Below, one piece after another: positions 1 through 8,000 of a stretch of DNA of 64,000 nt. The DNA is taken from assembly GCF_900496995.4 (NCBI RefSeq), contig NW_024470385.1:1-64000 (forward strand), given 5' to 3'. The DNA is from Aquila chrysaetos chrysaetos (lineage: Eukaryota > Chordata > Aves > Accipitriformes > Accipitridae). Every line of letters starts with the position of its first letter. Position 1 is the first letter of the stretch. The position numbers and the translations under genes are program-made. The notes under the pieces are model-generated. The model did not search any database, was not told where the DNA came from, and saw only the letters and a program-made list of their open reading frames with translations.

Positions 1-610
1 AAAGTAAAGTAACGTTTATAGAGAGGGAGAAAGAGAGGTATTAGCTAACCCCGCATGGGGCGTATTCAAGGCGTCCTAACGAGTCCCGTGTCCAGCTTAC
101 TGCTGTCGTCGTTCGATCGTCGTGGTCCTTGGTGGGGAAGCTTCAAATGCCCACTGTTCGAAAGTCATCTTTTATGCTAGTAACCACACCTTGCTCCACT
201 CCGCCTCAGGAGTCCTCCGCCCCTCTCGGAATACATAGTATACCCCTGATCTCCGCCCTTCTCGAGCGAGGGTCGGTGTCCGAGGCGTGGTAAGTCTTTC
301 GGAGGCGGGTAGCCTTCGACCAGGAGATGTGCTTGGTCTTACAGTGAAGCAAAGTTCGTCTAGAGTTCACCGATCTCTTCATCGATGTTACGGCACACGG
401 TCGCAATCCATCCTTTTTTGACAGTAGCTGTGCGGTTCTCTAAGGGCTCTGGCCAGTACCTTCCGGAGCCTCGACCGCACGTTCTGTCCTTGGGGATCGG
501 CGCTGCGCTCCACACCAGGCCGTTGCAGGTGTAACGGCTGGTCGTGTTTCCCGATGACATTGTTGAGACAATGCGGATCTTTCTGACCGACTTGCTGACA
601 GGCGGGTAAG
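1..610 (-). other. Unassigned minus-strand ORF, possible terminal exon
   Basis: A minus-strand reading frame runs from a good splice acceptor (CAG at 595-597, pyrimidine-rich upstream) to a stop at 360-362, giving about 78 residues if the first base completes a split codon. The peptide holds two N-glycosylation sequons (NTT, NRT), three cysteines and an acidic C-terminus ending EEIGEL. I do not recognise the family. The secreted or ectodomain look and the nearby ERV debris make a retroviral envelope remnant possible, but a cellular exon is equally possible. From 359 down to 1 the minus strand has several stops and no clear homology. Confidence 0.25.
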
Positions 611-611
611 G

Positions 612-1480
612 GTGTGCGCGGGGGCGGCAAAGGGAAGGGCTGCCGCCGGGAGCAGCGGCGAGCGGAGAGGGAGCGGACGCGGAGCGGAGACGGGCTGCAC
701 TGCCCTGCGTTGCCTGCCCTGCGCTGACCTGCACTGCGCTGCCTGCCCTGCCCGGGGGGACCGCACCCTCCCGGCGCGAGCCCCTACCGCCGGCGGCTGG
801 GCTGCCTGAGGAGAGCTGCAGCGGCGGCGGCGGGCGCAAGCGGGAAGGCGGAGGGGGCGGCGGCGAAGAGGGCGGGGGGGGGGCAGCGGGCGCCCCGCGC
901 CCGACTTCGCCCGCCGCCTGCCGCCGCAGCAGCACCGTACCCGCGGTCTACCCTTCGTCCGTCCGCCGATGTTCCTCCGCGCGCGGCGTGCGGTCCGGCC
1001 GGCGCGACGCGCAAAGTATGTTAAGGTGCTGTCTCGGATGGGGCGGTGGGGAGCGCTGCGTGCCCCTCTCCCTCTGTGCGGGACTAGTTGGAGTGACGCT
1101 GCGATCGTCTCGTTCTCCTTCGAGTTCGCCTGCTGCCGCCGCCGTCCAGCGCCGAGCGCGGAGCCGGGAGGGAGCGGCAGAGCGAGGTGAGGCCTGCTCG
1201 CAGACCTGCCTGAGAGAAATCACCGTCTTTAGCCGGTGCATCTCCCAGCCGGCCAGGCCCGGGGGCGCGGGGTGGGGTGGGGGGGACTGCGGGCTTCGCC
1301 AGCCTCCGCCGCACACCTTCTTTCGGGTGGCTTCACCCACTCCTTCCTCCGTCGGGCGTATTTGTCGGGCGTCCCCCCTCTTCTGACACAGCCACAACCA
1401 GATAGCGCACAGCAGCGCACACAGCACCGCAGCAAGCAGACAGCAGCACAGGAGCAGTGGCTGTCCTCCACTCTGTGCCG
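612..1480. promoter_or_regulatory. GC-rich CpG island
   Basis: Very high G+C and dense CpG between AT-balanced flanks, with CCGCC/GGCGG runs and no long convincing coding frame on the plus strand. It has the composition of a bird CpG-island promoter. The transcript it would drive is unclear; the minus-strand ORF with a hydrophobic segment overlaps its left part. Confidence 0.45.
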
Positions 1481-1596
1481 CCTCCCTCCTCCTCCTCGGC
1501 ACGTGTAGCACAGCAACAAAAAAATATATCCCCAGGCGCAGCCCTCGGCCCGAGACTGGAGCAGCTCCACCGGATCTTTTTGGTTCTCGTACTTAT
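948..1596 (-). other. Minus-strand ORF with one hydrophobic segment, unassigned
   Basis: An uninterrupted minus-strand frame contains a basic stretch (PRRRRE), then about 24 hydrophobic residues rich in Leu, Cys and Ala (LLLCCCLLAAVLCALLCAIW), then a basic-acidic tail starting CQKRGDARQ. This is the layout of a small single-pass membrane protein. There is no ATG in good context and the region is GC-rich, where chance ORFs are common. I do not recognise a family. It lies upstream of, and on the same strand as, the possible terminal exon at 360-594, so the two could be parts of one gene; this is inference. Confidence 0.2.
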
Positions 1597-2681
1597 CGAT
1601 GAAGGTTTGGTATTGACATATTGATTCGGATACTGAGCTTTTGATCTCCGACTGATTCGTGCTTTGTATTTGACTCAAGGCTCTGATATTGACTCACTTC
1701 TCCGATTTTGTTTGATCTAGAAGGCGTTGATAATGGGAGCGGGACAGTCAAGTGACTCCCTCAAAGATCACCTCGGGGTGTGTTTTAAAGCCTGGACAGT
1801 GCGGGGGTTGTGTTTCGGGTAGTAACATGCGGAGAGAAGGTGTGATTTAATATTGTAATCATTGGTGGCCTCCGTATAAGCTCGAGGAAGGGAAAAGTGG
1901 CCTGTGGAATGGGACGGCTAAATTGTAACCCATGTTAGAACTGATGTTATTTTGAGACGGGAGCAGAAACGGGATGAAGTTATGTAGTGTGATTTGTTCT
2001 TTACCTTAAAGAAATCATCCTGAGTGACAGAAGGATTGTGGAATTAATATACCACCCAGCGATCCTTTTGTGCTATCTTCAGAAAAAGAAGGAAACAAAA
2101 AGGTGACAACAAGCTCAAAAAGTGTTGTTCCGCATGTGGTACTGGGCAAAGATGCTTCTACTGTGGATTTAAATAACTGGAAAATAGCAGCTGGGAGCTA
2201 TCGGGGAAACCCTGATCAAACAGCCCATGCTTTTGAAACACGATTCAGACTCAGGATCCTGATTAGAAAGAGATACGAGTAATAATGAATGTAGTTTTTG
2301 ATAGTACAAAAAGAGATATGATCCGGAGGGTTGCTAAAACCCAGGTAAAGCACAAGTGGCTTCTGGAGTATTGCAGGGAACAGTGGAACAAAATTTTCCA
2401 TCTGCTGATCCCAAATGAGATCCTAATAACTTGGCTCAGAGCAGACTGCTGGATCAATATTAAAAATGGATTCTATTCGGAATCAGAGATGCTATGCCTA
2501 AGGCAATTCAGATTAAAAGATGCTGCTAAGAAATATACTAATATGGATCCTGAGTCTGAAGAAGGAAAAGCTCAGTTGGCTCCTTTCTTTACAGGACAAG
2601 CCTCTGATGATACCAGAAAGAAATTACAAAAAATTACAAGGAGCAGTGACGTGCGGAAACAGACTCCACAACCAGCGGGAT
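1560..2681 (+). mobile_element. Degraded endogenous retrovirus leader and gag remnant
   Basis: An ATG at 1733 opens with MGAGQS, the N-myristoylation pattern of retroviral Gag matrix, and the frame stops after about 28 codons. Further gag-like frames follow at about 2070-2282 and 2285-2686, shifted relative to one another. The first contains a capsid-like stretch around NNWKIAAGSYRG and the second the motif KKYTNMDPES. Stops and frameshifts between the pieces make it a dead relic. It ends exactly where a minus-strand LTR begins. The type is inferred from Gag-like features; the genus is not assigned. Confidence 0.65.
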
Positions 2682-3222
2682 TGTAAAGTAGGTATGTTCA
2701 TTCAGCGCTGGGCAGCACGGCGGGTAGTCCCACCAAAGTCGTGCGCGCCCGACTCGGCAGTTCGCTTCAAGTTTATACGGTCAAGTGTTACATATTCACA
2801 ATACGCCTATACATATGCATGACCTGTCCCCGCTTCATATTAAAATTAGCTCCGAGAGGTCATTTCCATAGCCTCCTCCCAACTGCGCTTGCGCAGTGCC
2901 TCTTTATGGTGGTCGTCTGGTGGGTCGCAGAGATGAAGACAGATGACTCCTCTTCGTCACCGCTAGTGACCTCTTCTCTTGCGCGGGCTCGGTGCTTTCT
3001 TGGCATTCACCCAGGCCGCAAGACCAGTCTTGGCTGGCTCTTGGGGCCAGCTCCTGCTTCTGATCAGGAACTGTCTCTGCCTCATTGGCTGGTTCTTGGG
3101 ACCAGCTCTTCTTATCAAGGACTGTCTCTATGTCAGCTAATTTCAACAACGGAAGCGCTAAACATCATCTTTCATCCCCCTTTATTATGTCTACTGAGAT
3201 TCTTTTGACTCCCCTTGTCTCA
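2682..3222 (-). mobile_element. ERV long terminal repeat, minus orientation
   Basis: On the minus strand this 541-bp segment begins TG (3222-3221) and ends CA (2683-2682). It has a TATAAA box (2772-2777) and an AATGAA poly(A)-like signal (2697-2702) about 70 bp further on, a normal U3-R-U5 layout. A polypurine tract (3224-3240, minus strand AGAAAAGGGGGGGA) lies directly outside the U3 end, so this is the 3' LTR of a minus-strand provirus rather than a solo LTR. It cuts into the plus-strand gag remnant, so it is the younger insertion. Confidence 0.6.
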
Positions 3223-3410
3223 GTCCCCCCCTTTTCTAGAAAATAGTAAATTCTTTTACTGTATCTAATCCTAGTACTTCTAATACATTATTTCCCTATC
3301 TAGCATCTTCTCAAAGTATTTGTTGGTCTCGAGTTTTCGTCGTAACTGATTCTTCTTCCGTTCACTGTAAGAGTCTCCTGTACTCCTACAGCACAAAAAG
3401 CCACATCGAA
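3223..3410 (-). mobile_element. 3' internal end of the minus-strand provirus
   Basis: The segment next to the LTR holds the polypurine tract and, on the minus strand, a short basic frame ending near 3280 (contains YSERKKNQLRRKLE). In an intact provirus this position holds the end of env or an accessory frame. The rest of the provirus is missing, because plus-strand pol sequence takes over by about 3416. Confidence 0.4.
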
Positions 3411-3415
3411 CCACT

Positions 3416-3858
3416 ATGCCAAGAACCACTATGCGGCTGGGTCCACTCCTAGTCTCAGACTTGGTCAACGGTTTATGTCTTGAAACTAGCTCAGTAAACC
3501 CCAGTCGCCCAGGAATTTTAGAAGTGATCATGGGCTGGCCAGAAGGCAAAGATTGTGGAATGTCGCCAGAGGAGGAGGTGACACGTGCTGAAGCAGCCTC
3601 GCTGTATAATAAACTGCCAGAAAATGAGAGGCAATAGGCCCTGTTCACTGATGGATCCTGTCGCATTGTGGGAAAGCATCGGAGGCGGAAGGCTGGTGTA
3701 TGGAGTCCTACACGACAAGTTGCAGAAACTGCCGAAGGAGAAGTTGAATCGAGTCAGTTTGCAGAGGTGAAAGCCATCCAGCTAGCGTTAGACATGGCTG
3801 AAAGAGAAAAATGGCCAGTGCTCTATCTCTATACTGACACTAAGGAAGTTTCTTGAGC
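3416..3858 (+). pseudogene. ERV pol remnant with RNase H domain
   Basis: The plus strand encodes a retroviral Pol fragment: a linker, one in-frame TAG stop (about 3636), then the start of an RNase H domain with LFTDGS (3641-3658), the downstream acidic motif in SQFAEVKAIQLAL, and LYTD near the end. These are three of the acidic catalytic positions of retroviral RNase H. The frame ends in a stop at 3854-3856, before the domain is complete. Orientation matches the gag remnant at 1733-2681, so both may derive from one plus-strand provirus, split by the minus-strand LTR insertion. Confidence 0.7.
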
Positions 3859-4007
3859 TCGCCTCTTCAAAGTGCTTAGCTCTGCTCACAAAGGTCTCGA
3901 GGTCATAGAAACCAGGCCAGTCAGTAAACCAGGTAACCTGTGGTAACCTCTCCTCCCTGCCCGGAGAAGTTTCGTTTGCTGTCAGGGGCGGGGGGGTGTA
4001 CCTGCCA

Positions 4008-4105
4008 CATGGGGACATGGAGATGGGCTGGGACGTGGAAGTGGCCTGGGGACGTGGAGACAGGCTGGGAACGTGGAGATGGGCTGGGACATGCAGACAG
4101 GGGTC
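4008..4105 (+). repeat. Short G-rich tandem repeat
   Basis: Four to five imperfect copies of a roughly 20-bp unit of the form GGGACGTGGAGATGGGCTGG. It lies just downstream of the poly(A) site of the RNF145-like gene. Confidence 0.6.
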
Positions 4106-4314
4106 AGACCCAGCACAGGAGCCGGCAGGCTGGGGCATCTCCAGCCCTGGAGACACGTGCTGGTCCTGCACAGGCGCACCCACGGGACCCCCCCCCCCCC
4201 CCCATCCCATCAGACGCGAACGCCCACCCACGGGACACGACGGCGGGGGACACGCAGCCGGCGCACAGGGAGACACACAGCCAGAACACACACAGCCCAT
4301 GCCAGCATTCCAGC

Positions 4315-4320
4315 TTTATT
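4315..4320 (-). terminator. Poly(A) signal of the RNF145-like gene
   Basis: The minus strand reads AATAAA here and is followed within 20-55 bp by a strongly GT-rich stretch (4262-4295, repeated TGTGTGT and CTGTGTG). This is the usual hexamer plus downstream GU-rich element, in the orientation and position expected for the 3' end of the minus-strand gene. Confidence 0.6.
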
Positions 4321-4373
4321 GGTGGAGCCAGGGCCTCCGTAGTCCGGCAGCATGGAGTCAGTGGTGGCCGGGC

Positions 4374-4520
4374 TCAGCGGAGCTGCCCCCCATCCCGCCC
4401 CACACGTTGGGGGCAAGGAGGGTACGGGGGGGGCCCGGCTGTGCGAGGGGACAGCCCTGCAGCCGACCCAGCATCAAGCCGGGCTCAGCATGGGACCCTC
4501 CATCCTGCAGCCCCCCGCCC
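4374..4520. repeat. Local direct repeat, copy A (3' UTR region)
   Basis: About 147 bp that recur almost unchanged at 6420-6567, in the same orientation. Visible differences are a few bases in a G-run and one C/T. Copy B fills nearly all of an intron of the same gene, whereas this copy lies in the inferred 3' untranslated region. Confidence 0.85.
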
Positions 4521-4943
4521 AGTGCTGGGGTCTGCTCAGCAGCACCCGCTGCGTTTCGCATCCCACCACCGCACCCTGTGCCGGCGGCGGCGTGCCGCGG
4601 GCTTGTGTCGCCTCATCCCGTACCGGCGGCGAGGGCGGCGCAGGATGCCACGCGTGGGGCGGCGGGTGGCGGCGCCGGCTCCTGCCGTGACCCCCGCTGT
4701 ATCTGGGCCGGGCCATGCTGGCTCCCTGGCTCCGGTGGCCGCCTGGCCCCGCCGGAGTGACATGGGACTGCGCCCACCGCCCCACTTTAGATAGGGGTGC
4801 CGGGTCACCGCCCCGGCGCAGGAGACGCAGGAGGAGTCCCCGGGCCGGCCGGCGGCGCAGCGCAGCGGGAGGAGGCGGCGCAGGGGCAGAGGTGCTCCTT
4901 TGCAGCGCTGGCAGCATGTCCCACGCTGCCGCCGGCTCCTTCC

Positions 4944-5024
4944 CTACTGGCAGCTTCGTGTCCACCTTGTTGACGGTGACCAGATGCCAGATCGCACATC
5001 CCCACCCAATGTTCCCAGTCGGGG
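4944..5024 (-). CDS. Possible short terminal exon, RING-less
   Basis: After an acceptor (CCCCCAG, 5025-5027) a phase-0 frame gives 26 codons, beginning PRLGTLGGD, then a TAG at 4944-4946. The LGTL is also found at the start of the next RNF145 exon, which could be chance. If used, the protein would end at about 446 residues with no RING finger. This is a weak call based on splice signals and the downstream poly(A) signal only. Confidence 0.2.
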   Translation of the reverse strand, partial: PRLGTLGGDVRSGIWSPSTRWTRSCQ

Positions 5025-8000
5025 CTGGGGGAGGGTGACTGGGGCAGGGTCGTGGGCATGGGATGGGCAGGGATGCCCACCCCGGGGGGCCCAGCGAGAC
5101 CCCAGTCGGGGGGAGCGGGAGCTGCTGTACCTGCAGGGAGGTGAGCATGCAGCTGGAGACCAGGATCAGCAGCCAGAAATCCAGGTGGAAGAAGCGGGCG
5201 ATCTTGTAGGCCATGAAGCAAGGGAAAACCAGCAAGAAGAGGCACGTGCTGACGCCGCGGAAATGCTTCCAGGGGCTCCTAGGGGAGGCACAGCTCAGCA
5301 GGGCCGTGCCCACCCCGGGAGCAACACCCACCTCCCCGGGACCCCACGCTCCAGCCTCCTCCTCCGGCACCGATTCTGCCCAAAAACAGGCAGTGAGGAC
5401 CCGAGGCGGAGGGAGCACGTGGAGGGCACGGGACCCAGCCTGGCTCTTCCCCGACGCAGGGCGGGAGGAACCCCGCCGCTCCTCCCCGCTGCCCCCCAGC
5501 ACAGTGGACCGGATCCTGCTGCTCTTCCTTCCCCCAGTACCTGTTGCGGGAGGCCCCCAACGCCAGCACGATGGGATCCGCTATCTCGATCATGGACTGC
5601 AGCGTGGAGGTCACCACGATGAAGATGAAGAGGATGATGCCGAGGAGGAAGGTCCACTGGAGGATCTGCAGGTCGAGCAGCCCCGTCCGCAGCGCCAGCA
5701 GCAGCAGCGTCACACCCTCCGTCACCCCCCTGCCAGGAGCGGGGCGTGAGGCCGGCAGCCACAGGCACGTGCCACGTGGCACCGCGTGTGCCGTGCCCCG
5801 GTCACCCCGCGGGGACGCACCCCGGTCCCCGGATCCCTTGGGACACCCCTGTCCTCCCCACCCTGTGCTGGGCTCCTGCGTGCAAACTGGGCTGGGAGGA
5901 GGGATGCCTGCCGGTGCCCCCCGCCACCGCGGGCTCACCTGTGCATGACGTTGCCGTTCTGGAAGGCGCCGAAGCCCAGCAGGCAAAACTTGCAGAGGTC
6001 GAGGACGCCCAGGGCGAGGTAGGAGACGGTGAAGGTGAGGCCGATGAGGGAGTACGGCGTGCTGCAGCACTCGGTCCGCGCTGCAACGGAGCCCAGCGTG
6101 AGTGCGGATGCTGGCAGGGGCCAGGCAGCACAAAACGGAGCCCCAGCCCCTCCTCACCCTCCTCCCGCAGCCGCGCCGGAGGAAGGCTGACCTCCCCCCC
6201 AGCTCCTGCCTGCCCCGGTCCCTACCTGCTGAGGAGGACGAAGAGGAGGCCCTGCTGGGCCAGGGGACTGCTGGAGGAGGTGAGGAAGGAGGAGAGCCGG
6301 AGGGAGAAGAGCACCAGCCAGAAGATGAGGAAGAGGAGCGGGATGGCCAGCTGGCTCCAGAGGGACACCCCCAGCGCGACCAGCCGGTACACCTCCAGCG
6401 CCTGCGGGGACGGGATGTTCAGCGGAGCTGCCCCCCATCCCGCCCCACACGTTGGGGGCAAGGAGGGTATGGGGGTGGGCCCGGCTGTGCGAGGGGACAG
6501 CCCTGCAGCCGACCCAGCATCAAGCCGGGCTCAGCATGGGACCCTCCATCCCGCAGCCCCCCGCCCCGCTCACCTGCACGACCTCCCGGCAGGCGGCGGC
6601 GGCCAGCTGGAAGGGGACGAGGACGTGGGAGCCGAGGACGTAAAGCACCTCCAGGGCAGTGAGGATGGCGGCAAAGGTGTCGAGGACGGGCAGGGCGTGG
6701 AGGGGGAGGCCGCAGAGGCGAGCCAGCACCGGCAGCAGCGGGGCGCCGAACAGCCAGGGCTGCCTGCTCCTCATCAGGAGGGAGCAGAGGACGCACAGGC
6801 AGAGCTGGCCTGCGGAGGGGACGGGGACGCCTGGGCACGCGGGAGTGTGGGAACTTATTTAACTAACGGTCACAAGAGCATTCCAGACGCCTTTAGAAGG
6901 CCTTGAACAGAATAAACAAGAAGACAAAAATAAGAAAGATACCGGTTAGAAGAACACAGGTGCGCATTCCACGATAAAGGGAACTTGGCACAAAGAACCT
7001 CAATTCGGCAGTTTATCTTGACCAATTAGACTGAGACAAGTTTCGCATGTTTTAGTTAGTATAACCAATTATGTCTTATGTTTATGCGCGTGTACAGTGT
7101 TGATATAACCAATCATTAAGTGTAACTAGGCGCGTGGACAGTGCGTGAATAATCTGCGTAACCAATAGTAACATAGCTAAACGCATGTACGGATGTAACC
7201 AATGTATAAAATGACGCCTGATGCTCTAGTAAAGGGTCTTCAACTACGATCATATTGATCTGTCGTTGAGTCCATGATTATGCTCCCGCACGGGAGGATG
7301 CGGGACCCCCGTGCCCCCTCCCTGGCTCCCCCGGCACTGCCACTTTGCACCGGCACCCGCCGCAGGAGATGGGGGGCTGGGGGCAGGCGCTGGCCGGGGG
7401 GGGACGCCTTGCAGGCAGCCCTGCCCCACGGCAAACCCTGCTGCTGCCCTCGCCCCGCCACAAGCAGCACCCCGAGACCACCCAGCCCCTTCCCCTGCGA
7501 GCCCCGGGGGTGGCGGGGGCAGCGGAAACCCCCCAGGGCTCACGTCTATCCCTCCTGCTCCACGCCACGCGGCGCGGACCATCCGGATCAGCCGTGCCAT
7601 CGTCACCCACCACGCCGTCCCTCGGGTGACGGCTCCCGCAGCCGGGTCAGCGCAGGAGACCCTCACCCTGCCCAGTGCCACCTCCCGTCCCCTGACAGGG
7701 GACGTCTCGGGGGGCTGGGACCCCCCCCGGCTTACCTGCGAGGGCGGTGGCGAAGCGGCCGAGCGCCGCGGGGTCACTGTACACGGCGCCCTGGAAGCCA
7801 TACTCCAGCTCGCGGCGGACGCAGTCCCTGCGGGGAGAGAGGCTCAGCCCCCGGCCCCCCCTCCGCCGTGCCCCGGCACGGCCACCCCCCGAGCCCCCCG
7901 GACTCACCCGGCCACCGTGTGCCCCGCGCCGAGCAGCAGCGCAGTGAGGAGGTGGAGGTAGAGCTTCACCAGGGACCGCACCGGCAGCATCAGCACCACC

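Noticed and set aside
3940-4794. 284-codon plus-strand ORF next to the ERV remnant
   Set aside because: It is antisense to the 3' region of the RNF145-like gene, GC-driven, and without family likeness.
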